DNA from: Conus ventricosus
Lineage: Eukaryota > Mollusca > Gastropoda > Neogastropoda > Conidae
Length of the DNA: 64,000 nt
Assembly: GCA_018398815.1 (NCBI GenBank)
Contig: JAFLJL010004177.1
Coordinates: 28,501 to 92,500 of the forward strand
Reading direction: 5' to 3'
The stretch's first letter is position 1. Every line of letters starts with the position of its first letter. The translations under genes and the position numbers were made by a program. The notes beneath the pieces were generated by a model. The model did not search any database and was not told the origin of the DNA. It saw only the letters and a program-made list of their open reading frames with translations. Below, piece after piece: positions 12,119 to 22,229 of this stretch.

Positions 12119-12260
12119 GTGTCCTGTGGCCCAGTGGTTAAAGCGCGAGTCATTAAGTAGAAAATGAGCATGTCCAGAGGGTCATGGGTTCGAATCCCCG
12201 CCATGGCTCGTCCCAAGATGGGGGAAAAAAGGGGGCAGCAGAGGGACATCCGAGTCATGA
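12119..12260 (+). repeat. tRNA-derived SINE-like segment with pol III A and B boxes
   Basis: TGGCCCAGTGG at 12,127-12,137 fits the A box, and GGTTCGAATCC at 12,187-12,197 fits the B box exactly. Their starts are 60 bp apart. The head therefore looks derived from a tRNA and could once have driven RNA polymerase III. The interval between the boxes cannot fold as a normal tRNA, so I do not call a tRNA gene. It may be a SINE or the 5' leader of the LINE that follows. Confidence 0.65.
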
Positions 12261-12479
12261 ACCGGGTGTGGCCCAACCCCTAGAGTGTCGGGAGATAAGG
12301 GCCGAAACACTTGCTTGAAGGGGGGCTTCTCTTCTGAGGACACTCTGCTGCTACGCTCTCCACGAGTTTCTTTCTACTAATGCATGGGTTAACCTTGACT
12401 TCCGGGAATAGGCCGGAGGACGTCCCGGGAAAGACGGAGGACAAATGGAAAGACCAGAACCAAGGGCTTGTGGGCTGGC

Positions 12480-15110
12480 TCCCCACTTTGCCTTAAAACA
12501 TGTGGCCCACTAAGAATAAAAGGAAAAGTGCTCCCAGGATTCCCGAAAGGGGGGTGAATGATGAAAACCATCGGTGTCAAAACCCAAACCGCCTGCAAAT
12601 CCCAAAGGACTATGAACATGGACCAAATGGAATTATCCATGTGTCTGTGGAAAGCGTTTTTGCGACCACCCGTGGGATGAAGACCACAGAACAAAGATGG
12701 GATGTGTGAAGACTCATCTGAATGAGCAGCAGCGCAAGCATCAGCGATAAGACGTCGGAAGACCAAGGCCAGGATTTAAACCACAGTGCCAAGGACATCC
12801 ACGCTGTTGGTTCGGATGAGGAATTTGCACAGGCCCCCTCGATCCCAGGCGCCTGAAACTCAACCTGCCACGAGCAAACGAAACTGAAGATTGGGAGAAA
12901 CTGGATGCAAAAATCGTCCAAAGACTCGATGCACTGATAGGGAAAAGCCCCCTGGAACACAAACTAGCCACATATGGGGACATTGTGTATGCCACATGTG
13001 AGACGCCTATGGAGTAAACTACCCAAAGAGAAACACCTCCAAAGAAATCAGCCCCAAGAAAAGATGGACAAGATCAGAGTCTAAAAGAACAACCTCAAGA
13101 AGCAAATGAAGCCCGGGCACTGCCAGCTGAAAAACAAGGCTTGGAAAAACTGGGGGAAAGACCTAAAAGAAAAACACAGCACCCTCAGCAAAGCGGAATC
13201 TGCGAGGAAGAGGAAGAGCAAAAAGAAGAAGACACAAGAGCGCTTCTTCAGAGACCCCTTCCATTTTGCCAGAACACTGTTTGAGCAGCCAAAATCTGGG
13301 ACCCTAAGTGTGGACAAAGGATTTCTTGAGCAGCTCTGAGGAAACATACTTGACTCACAGAGCAAAGCCCACTCGACATTCAAGGTCTGGTGTGGCCAAC
13401 CAACCCTGGGGAAAACAGTTCAATGGCAAGCCTCCAACGTTGGGGAAATCAAGAAGGTGGTGGGACAAAGCCAGAGCCAAATCATCACCAGGGCCAAACG
13501 GAATACCTTACCAGCTTTACAAGAATGTCCCAAGGTGCGGGGAGTGGCTCCACAGGCTGCTGCGATCGGCTTGGAGAACCAGGAGATCAGTGGCCAGTGG
13601 ATGAGGGGCAGAGGGTGTGTACATCCCAAAGAGCAAAACTCAAGTGACATCAGCCAGTTCAGGCCAATATCACTACTGAACGTCGGAGGGAAAATCTTTT
13701 CTCTGTCATGGCAGCAAGGCTGCCCAAGTACCTGATGGAAAAAAAGTATTTGGATGTGTCAGTCCAAAAAAGGTGGCATCCCCGGCGGGCTGGCTGTGTA
13801 CAACACGCCACAATGATCTGGGACGCAATCCAAAAAGCAAAAACAGAAAAGAGAGACCTGGAGTAGTGTGGCTTGATCTGGCAAACGCATATGGATCTGT
13901 GCCCCATGAGATGATACAGTTGGCTCTTGAGATGTACCATGTGCCAAAGAACATCCGCGACATGCTCAAAAAGTACTTCAATGGCTTCTCAATGCGGTTC
14001 TCTACCAAGGAGTACACAACTGATTGGATCAACTTGGAAGTGGGCATTGCAATGGGCTGTGCAATTTCCCCCATACTGTTCGTGCTGGCAAAGGAAATCA
14101 TTTCCCGAAAGCAGCAACAAACAACGCGAGACAAACAGACCTTGGCGATGGATACAAGATGCCTCCTCTCAAGGCCTTCATGGATGACACCACAGTGATT
14201 TCATCCAGAGGGAAAACGAGACACGTCATGTGCTGGAGAGGCTGGACGACATAGTTGCCTCATCCCGAATGAAGTTCAAGCCAAAGAAATCACGGAGTCT
14301 CTCACTGAGGAAAGGAAAAGTGGCGAATCTGTGGTCTTCAGTGTTGCCAACCAGGCCATTCCAACAGTCAAGAAGAAAACCCGTCAAGAGCCTTGGAAGA
14401 TGGTATGATGATACGCTGGAAAAGACACACAAAGAGCAAAGAAAACCAAGCAGATGGCGGGGAAAAAGGCTTGGAGGACCATTGACCAGTGTGGGCTCCC
14501 TGGCAAATACAAGGTCTGGTGTCTGCAGTTCATGCTGATACCAAAGCTCCTATGGCCTCTGATGTTTTACACATCTTGGGCCCCACAGTGGAAGCAATGG
14601 AAGCCAAATCAACAAGTTCACAAGGAAATGGCTTGGTGTCCCACCTGTCTGACTGACATCGCGCTGTACTGTCGCCAAGCAAAGCTCAAACTACCACTGA
14701 AATCCATCCTGGAGGAATACAAAGCAGGGAAGATCAGACTTCAAGCATGCTGGAGGACTCAGGAGACAAGGTGGTAGAAGCAATCAAGCCCCAGCTGAAG
14801 AACAGGGAAAATGGAAAGTTCAAGAGGCGATGGATTCTGCAAAAGAAGTCTCGACGAAATAACAGGACACACCGACCACAGACAGGACGGGTGACCAAAA
14901 CTGATGGGGTCAAGGCCAAGAAAGCCAAAAGAGACATGATGATTCAGGTGAGAAAGAGAGACCAAAAAGACTCCAAAAGGCAGTCCAGAGAGCAGCAAGG
15001 CAATGGACAACGTGGGAGAATGCACTCCAAAGAAGTCTAACTTGGAAAGACATTTGCACATGGCCCTCTCAAGGATCACCCTCTCAAAACTCAGACTCAA
15101 TGGGACTGTA
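12480..15110 (+). pseudogene. R2-superfamily-like LINE: zinc finger, linker and FMDD reverse transcriptase
   Basis: This is a decayed non-LTR retrotransposon coding region spread over shifting frames. At 12,640-12,710 the frames together show a C..C, TRGMK and H..K..C pattern, that is, a single zinc finger. At 12,855-13,010 a conserved-looking linker reads DAKIVQRLDALIGKSPLEHK. Reverse transcriptase follows: SSPGPNGIPYQLYK (about 13,480), FRPISLLNV (about 13,660), LDLANAYGSVPHEMI (13,875-13,920, first catalytic Asp), VGIAMGCAISPILFVLA (about 14,040), and FMDDTTVISS at 14,177-14,206 (catalytic box FMDD), then KSLGRWYDDTL and KINKFTRKWLGVPP thumb segments. More than eight frameshifts or stops are present. 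N-terminal zinc finger plus C-terminal endonuclease (seen displaced at 11.6-12.1 kb) favours the R2/NeSL/HERO group. Clade is not proven. Confidence 0.8.
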
Positions 15111-15119
15111 GGCGGAAAC

Positions 15120-16450
15120 CAAAGAAGGTTATCCTGAATAAAAACCTATACCTGCTACCTTAGACTAGAAAAAAAGCAATTGTAGTACAGGCTGAGGCGT
15201 GCAACTACAATCCTAAGAGGCATCATACATCGACATGCAGACAGTTAGTTTTGCTTTAAACCCCCTTATACCACACTACTGAACAAACGTATGCCCTATT
15301 AGAAAATGAAACTCTACGTCATCGTCGTTGGGCCACTGACGCTTCCACAACAGTTCGTTATGAATTAAAAGACCACCATTAAACAGAATACAAGCCACTG
15401 GAAATTATAGCAAAGAAGCCAAGAAGCCACTCATTGCGTTCAGAGACTGCTGTTATAACTCCAAAAGGTACGATCTGAAACATTCATCATGTGCCCGTGC
15501 AAAAACATTCTTAAAGAACACACTCTGTCATAAAACTCTAACAGTGGTTGCCAAATGACACACTGAGCCAGGAGTTCACTTTCACTGTTCACTCTTTGAT
15601 GAAATCATCTCAGTTAATGACAAAAAAAAAAACCCAAAGACCTGAAAATGCGACTCACACTATCAACTAACATAAATCAATTTAAAAGCCATCCAAGAAA
15701 TAGGAGAACCCAACTCCTCAGACCATTATGACCCCCCATAGTCCACAAAAAGCGGACAGTGAGATGGACACAACTTGGCTGAAGATCTACAACATGTGTT
15801 CGATTTGGGCATAGCAGTAATATGCTGGGTGGGATCAGTTATACTTCACTGCAAAAACACCCAGTTTGGTCTTATTACGTCGCGTTGAAGAGGTTTGATC
15901 AGGCTAGTACAAGACCACGGAGTTACAATGTGGGGGAATGAACAGTAATAAAGCCAGGCTAAAAGTGGCAGGAAACAGCATGCGCTAAGCATTTCGCTAC
16001 TGAGCTCTTCTTTAAATCGCCCAGGTCTAGCGTTGTCCCAGGGAAAGGAGAAAGACACAGTAGCCTTTACTAAGGCAGACTGGGCTATGGGCAGTACCAG
16101 ACCTGATGGGTCACAACTGGTGAGTTGTTACAAGTATAGTCATGTATCCTAGGTACAGAACTTAACTTCAAAGGAAGTAAAAAAGTCGTTCCAGAAACAA
16201 TTACGACCAGAGAACTTGCAGAAAAACCCACAGAAAAATCCCCACCAAACACATTAGCATGGGGAAATGCAATTTAGCGTGCTAGGATGTACCCTTCTGT
16301 TTGGGGATGTCAGCAGAAGTATGCAACATGTTTATATGCCTGGTCCTAATTGCTCCCAGTGTCCATACCATCAAACTCAAATATGTATCGATAAGAGTGT
16401 GTGCATGGTGTTTGTGATGTGTGTGTGCTTGCAAGTTATAGCATATTGCA
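15120..16450. other. unassigned stretch after the LINE
   Basis: No clear gene. Around 15,640-15,840 one frame has a weak resemblance to the region downstream of LINE reverse transcriptase, but I could not find a diagnostic motif. The rest looks like old non-coding DNA. Confidence 0.4.
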
Positions 16451-16452
16451 TG

Positions 16453-16458
16453 TGCAAA
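16453..16458. repeat. Target-site duplication of Polinton, left copy (TGCAAA)
   Basis: The exact six bases TGCAAA directly precede the element's first AG and recur directly after its last TC at 32,727. Six-base duplications are typical for Polinton integration. Confidence 0.85.
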
Positions 16459-16548
16459 AGAGAACGTAAATAAATCCATCCTGACACACTTTTTGCCCTC
16501 AACAATTTTCGGGCAAAAAGCCCCAGGATAGTATATATACGTTTCTCT
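16459..16548. repeat. Polinton left terminal inverted repeat, itself palindromic
   Basis: Reading inward it begins AGAGAACGTAAATAAATCCA, passes a CTTTTTGCCC...GGGCAAAAAG hairpin centre at about 16,490-16,520, and ends TATACGTTTCTCT. Aligned with the reverse complement of 32,642-32,726 it matches over its whole length with scattered mismatches. Both arms of the internal palindrome are about 40 bp, so the end could form a cruciform. Confidence 0.8.
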
Positions 16549-16554
16549 CACCCC

Positions 16555-16605
16555 CTCACACCCAGTATCGGGCGAAAGTGACCTAAAGGATTGGTATATA
16601 TACGT
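16555..16605. repeat. Second, partial copy of the Polinton terminal motif
   Basis: AGTATCGGGCGAAAGTGACC followed by GGATTGGTATATATACGTTC repeats the inner half of the terminal hairpin just inside the left end. Nothing equivalent was seen just inside the right end. Confidence 0.75.
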
Positions 16606-16609
16606 TCTT

Positions 16610-19600
16610 TGTTATAAACAATTTTTAAATGTATCAATATGGACACAAACATAAGATCCAACACCATTGATTTTTTTAAACAAACATATTGATCAGGTAA
16701 CTTCAATTAAGAACTTGTAGATAACTTGAGTGTGCGAGCGTGTGGTGGGGGAACGTGCGGTGGCGTGGGGTCGGATACTACGCATGCGGGTGCTACAACG
16801 GTGATTGACAGAGTCAACAATACAGACCTTGTAAACAACAAAAGAAGTCTGGGCCACTCGCAGCGAAACCCCGAAACCCGTCATCCCCGCCAAGTTTTAA
16901 AACATATACTGGACATGTTCTTGTCATTCTCCAATAGTAAGCTTGGGTAATAGACACTGATAGCAACAGACGTCGTCCAAATCCCCCAGCACTGATTTGG
17001 TGTTTATCAACCAAGGCTTGGATATCCTCGTCACTTTACTTTGGAGTGCTTTGTGGTGAAGACGTTTCTGGTCTTCAGCAGCCTTGTGTTTGATTTTGTT
17101 TCTGTGACTGATTTCATGACCTCAAGAATCTCAAGAGAATTACTTGGTAGCCCCTTCTACTCGAGAGTTTAGCACAGGACGTTAGAGAGGCAAACGCTGT
17201 TCATCAAGAATCTCTAGATTAATCACAAGAACCATCTAATTAATTTTACCAGAATAAGGATATATGCACAAACCGTTTCCCTCTTCCAACATCGATACCA
17301 CATCAGGGTGACTGGAAAAGAGAAAACTGTTTTCGACCAATTATGACTATCACAAAAACATGATAGAAACAATTGAAAAAGCGAAAACGGAAGGTCCACA
17401 AAACTCCCCAAAAGCCCAAACAAACAGTTCAACAACTAGTTCAAAAAAAACATGAGCAAAAAAACAAAGCTAGAAAAGAGAACACACCGAGGTAGCTACA
17501 TAAATTAATCTTCGCGCAAATGTGGCTGATGTTTGTACTACCATTCAGAGAAGCATACTCTGAAAAGCCCTTTTCATCTACTTGTACGTGAAAACGAAGT
17601 TGTTGACAGCTGCAACAGGGAGTGAGAAATTTGAAAGACAGGATTGGCCCAAACATAATGACTAATATTCCTTAGGGAATTTTTTAAACCGTTGTAAGGC
17701 GTGGCATGATACTGAAAAAAAGACTGAAGAATGAAGGACACATGGAGGCAACATGCTTAGAACAGAAAGGAGAATATTCTGCCGATCAAGCACGTAAATT
17801 ACGTGTTGTTGCAAAGGTGCTATATTTGGGTATCCCCAGTATTTACTCTGTTGGGCTTATCCCCTTTACCTTTCATTTTCTACAAAAAAAAGACAATTGA
17901 AAAACTGTGCAGGTTCCAGTAATTAGGTCCCAATGGAACGCAAAGAGAATACCCTCTCCGCTCCACAACTTGAAGCTTCACACAAATCTCCGTGACTTCC
18001 TGTTAAGTAGTTCTAAAAATATTAAAAAACGGATTTGTAAAACCGCTAGATCGAGCTGCTCTGTGCCCCTCTGAAATAGTCGCGCCACTGCACCAGCTAA
18101 TCCCTACAGCAATGACAGGGACTGGCTGAAAATAGTAACTGACATGGTTCTACAAAAAGTAAAAAACGTTTTGCAAAACCGCCGGCCGGGTAGGTAAAGG
18201 AAAATTAGAACAATCAAACCTTGATGGACGAGGTGGGATAGTGTTGGCAACACTAACCATATAGAAAATGCCTCATTTGTCTTATGACGGGTTTTTGATA
18301 AGCGATTACAGCCGCTATAAGCTGAGCCAATGTATATAGTGCAAAATACAAGTTGCGTTTTTTTTATCTGCCTGCCTCACTCGTCATCCTGGCTTTAGAC
18401 GCATCGTCCCAGCAACACGGCCGCCTATTCAGGTGGCCACAAAGCGGCACTATACGCTCAATTTGACTTGTTTATTGTACTCACGCATTGACAAGTGCTC
18501 TCTGTGCTGCTTAGACCTTACAACAAAGAGTAAAATAATGCCCAATCCACTCCCCACCCCCCTTTCAAAAAACACTTCCTAACGCAAGCACCGACCTGTT
18601 TCTCCTACTGCGATTCCGAAACAGTGCTGTATACACTCACCCTGTTCATACCGGTATAACCCATATTTGTGTTTAGGGGTACTTTTTTCTAATCAAATTT
18701 TGTTGTTCAGAATAGAATTTTGTTTTTAAAAATTGAGTTTAAATTTTTTGGGATACAGTTGCTGATTAAATGTTGTCATCCTCAGTTCCCCAAAGTTGAC
18801 GCTCTCAAGTCATTCCCAAAGTTGCTACTAAGTAGCTTGGATAAGTACTTACCAAGTAAACCTAATATCATACTAAGTCATCCTCTAATACCGACCAGTT
18901 CTTATTCAAGTTCTAAAATTTAACAAAAAAATACAATCTATGTTTTTATCTTAAATAGTAAATGTCTAAGATAGTACACACACGCCTCACAAAAACGCGT
19001 CATCGTTGAGGATGTCTTGCTCAGCGTACTCTGCCTAGATCTATTGAAGGTCTTCCCATCCGAGCAAAACCGTCATTGATTACAATTCGGTCTAAGTGAA
19101 ATGTCATTTAAAGACTCCAGGGTCTATTTATTGACTTCAACATTTTATAATACGCCATGATCTATTTTTATAAAAAAATTTAAAATATTATTCCATTATA
19201 AATGGATCCAAAAAATGGGATGCTTGTTATGGCGGTTTTTGGGGGGCGGGTGCTGGTGTTTTTTTTTCCGCATTTATGTGTTTCAGATTTTGGGGGGGGG
19301 GGGGATGGGGGCTTTTTCTTTCTCTTTTTGCTTTTGTTCCATTGTGAATATTTTTTATAGCCGTAATAACTGCCCCCAACAGCAGCAATGGCGCCATAAA
19401 AAAGAACAGTTTTAAGTATCAATAATCCAAGAAGACTTTGGGGCCCTTGTAACACATGGAGTTTTAATAGCTGGCATTGAATCAACTTGTTCTGGCGCTG
19501 GCGGCGTATATGTTTTTCATGATGAGTCAACATCAGTAAACATATTAATTTTATTTTGTCTGATCACTCTGGTCTAATTTTTCCTCGCTTCAACACGCCC

Positions 19601-20620
19601 AGGATTTTTAAATGGGTCCCTCCACCTGATTCAGCGTTTTCTGATGATTTTCTTCCAGAGCATTGGTTACTTTTCCCCCCTGATTCAGGTGGTTTCCTGG
19701 TATCTGCTGATTCCAGCTCGTTCAATTGAAGGGAAATAAAATCTATATGATTAAAGTTAATAATCCCATGATTACTGGCGAAAACAATGTTTCCAAATCT
19801 ATAGAAAATCACCTACCCAGAGACTCTAATGACTATTTGTTAACAACTGGATCCTGCGTTAAATCATACGTAAGATTCTTGTTACAGAAATCAATGGAGC
19901 AAATCTACTGACTAGTTTATTTGACAAACCTAAGAACTGTTTGCCCCACACTTTTTCCCATTCCTAGACCCCAGCTGCGCTTCATACGTTATGGATACTA
20001 TAATGTCCTTGTGACGACATCTGTTGAATTTGTTCTATCTGATTCAGTTCCGAGAAACTGTTTTGGTTTCACATGGCTGCAAAAGAATAAACAGCCTCAC
20101 CTTTTTGTCATAATAGCTGAATATCCACAACTGGTCATTCATACGTCAGGAAGGTTTAGGCCGCCTAGTAGCTGTAAGGAATCATCGCTTTTCATGTTTT
20201 TATTAAATCTAATTATTTTAATTTTTTAACAAATGAGCACCGCAAAAACTATTGCCAACCTAGTATACCAAACTGCTAGATATTGGAGGCCAAAGTTAGG
20301 ATATCTCAATGCATGGTAAAAGCCTGTTAAGAATTAAACCAGCAGATCTTGGGCAACTAGACTTTGGAGGATTCAGCCAAAGCTAATTGCTATCATTGCA
20401 AGCTTCGTTTGCTACGAAAGAAATTTCATAGTTAAGCAAGGAAAAAATCCCGACAAATATAAATATTGTCAGAAAAAAATACATTAATAAAAAAATGCTA
20501 ATCACTCGCAATAAAGATATGCGGCGCTGTGGTGAATGCGCTTAGCTTTAAAGCGGAAGTAATTTCGCAATTCGTAAACAGCGGGATGACGGCGAGAGGA
20601 AAAAGACATAACAAAGCCCT
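16610..20620. other. Polinton left interior, genes not recognised
   Basis: Four kilobases of A/T-rich, stop-rich DNA inside the element. Open frames are short. A 117-codon minus-strand frame at 19,180-19,533 has a hydrophobic segment (LLGLLILKTVLFYGAIAAVG) followed by a basic KKRKKKP stretch. It could be a small membrane or structural protein or chance. A minor capsid, protease or ATPase gene might have lain here, but I found no diagnostic motif. Confidence 0.4.
19180..19533 (-). CDS. hypothetical small protein with one hydrophobic segment
   Basis: A 117-codon open frame, one of the longest within the Polinton. Residues about 34-55 form a hydrophobic, glycine- and alanine-containing stretch that could span a membrane, followed by a strongly basic, proline-rich part (KKRKKKPPSPPPPK). 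The C-rich part of the open frame lies over a poly-G run on the plus strand (19,287-19,303), where base calling is unreliable. I recognise no family. It may be a remnant of a small Polinton structural gene or a chance open frame. Confidence 0.25.
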   Translation of the reverse strand: MLTHHEKHIRRQRQNKLIQCQLLKLHVLQGPQSLLGLLILKTVLFYGAIAAVGGSYYGYKKYSQWNKSKKRKKKPPSPPPPKSETHKCGKKNTSTRPPKTAITSIPFFGSIYNGIIF

Positions 20621-20628
20621 TTTATAAA

Positions 20629-21905
20629 ATGGGGGACAACTCGCAGCAGCACAAGAGCGCATATGAACAGCAGAGACTTGAGCAGTTAGATATTAATTAA
20701 AGACACACTGAAAGAACAGGCATGCCGCCTTACCCATTTAAAAATGTTGACCAAGCCATAAAAACACATATTATCTAGTACCAGGCAAACCGTCCGACAT
20801 GCCCCCACCAAAATTCATGACATTTACAACCATCAGAACAACTAAAGATGCAAGAAATACGGGGTTTTATTGTCGTTGGTATGAACCGTTGTGTATATTT
20901 GTTGCACATCATAATAGGCAGAGAAAAAAAAAGGAACAAAATCTATTATTCGCCAAAAGGAATTTGGAAGGGTACACAGCAAACAAAAGCTAAGCCAAGC
21001 GGCAGTAGTCAGTGAACAAACCGCAAAGGAATGTTTCTCTCAACAAGCGATTAGGCCATATTTATTTACCAGCCCCTAGACGAATACCGAGCCCACACAT
21101 TTGTTAATCAACTCCAACGCCACTCAACAAATGGATCTTCTATAATTTACCCTCTGATACAATAGACGAAAAAGAATTAAGTACGCACCCACACCGTCAA
21201 TGGACAACGGCTTCAAGATACAAAGCAGCTGAACCATTAACACAAAAGAGTGCTTCAGCTGTGCTGTTTGCTATACAAATGGATAATCTCAACGAGGCCC
21301 ACAAACATACCTCGCAGATTCAAGTCGCAGATGGGAAAGACATTAAAGCCAAGTGAATCAAATTATTGTTAAAACACAAGAGTTACTATAAGCAAAGGCA
21401 TTCCAGGATTTCAAACAGACACAGCTTTAGATGAAAACTTTAACAAACAATAGCAGAAAGACTAATCTCCTACCAGTAACACAGGAGCGCTGTGACAATT
21501 CTCGCAACACAGAATGGGTTAGAAGACAGCCCTCATTTTTGCGCGCAATGAATACTAAGATTAAAAGGGCTAAAAACCAGTACAAGCACTCAAAAGAAAA
21601 ACAATAAATGTTGCAGAACGGGAGAGTCATCATCCCGCAAACTATTGCCGATTGGTATTTGAGAAGTAAAGGGTACCATATATATAACGCGGGGGGGACG
21701 CGGAAGGGGACACTCGCATCAGGGCAACCGATCCAGTTTGGGCGTGTATGATCCATAATGAAATAAAAAGAAATGTAAAAAATGAATCCGCGCCGTGTAT
21801 TATTTACTGAGAAACTGACACAACCACAATCAACAGCCCACAAAAGAACTTAATTGATAAGGAAGAACTGGCAGATAATCCCCCCAGACACAGTCCGCTT
21901 TAAAA
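20629..21905 (+). pseudogene. Polinton integrase (retroviral-type, DDE fold), broken
   Basis: The integrase inserts the element into host DNA. The likely start is ATG at 20,629 (MGDNSQQH). Recognisable blocks in order, in changing frames, are IYYSPKGIWKG at 20,941, an LPSDTID block at about 21,145, SRYKAAEPLTQKSASAV at 21,210-21,260 (catalytic-core strand), QVADGKDIKA at about 21,320 (where the second catalytic acidic residue is expected), an N-F-N-K-T/AERL block near 21,430, NTEWVRRQPSFLRAMN at 21,506, and RATDPVWACMIHNEIKRNV at 21,721 in the C-terminal DNA-binding domain, ending near NPPRH. This block order is that of Polinton integrases. At least six frameshifts and several stops are present. 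It runs convergently toward the polymerase. Confidence 0.82.
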
Positions 21906-22229
21906 ATTAATTTAAACTTACAACATTTGAGTTTAAATGGACGCTCAGAAAGGAAGACGAAACAAGAAATGGAAAAGAAGAACCCTTGAAAATGATACGG
22001 GCAACATTTCAGGCGTGTAAGCTATTAAGGAAACAATTTTCGGAGGATTAATCAATGCATGCTAAATCATCCAATCACCTACAACTCAAACCCCCAAATT
22101 GGGAAAAAGAATATCTAGAAATAATAACAAACATTCGAACTCGTCCAGCAAACATGAGACAAAGATTTACCTGCATGGATGAAGCTTAAGATCGATCTTT
22201 ATAATAAAAGTTAGAATGAAACATATAAC

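Noticed and set aside
12119..12205. A tRNA gene
   Set aside because: A and B boxes fit, but the interval is too long and the acceptor and anticodon stems do not form; better explained as a tRNA-derived repeat.
18170..18215. GRVGKGK-like reading as a possible ATPase P-loop in the Polinton
   Set aside because: No Walker B or neighbouring conserved block could be seen; a short glycine-lysine match is expected by chance.
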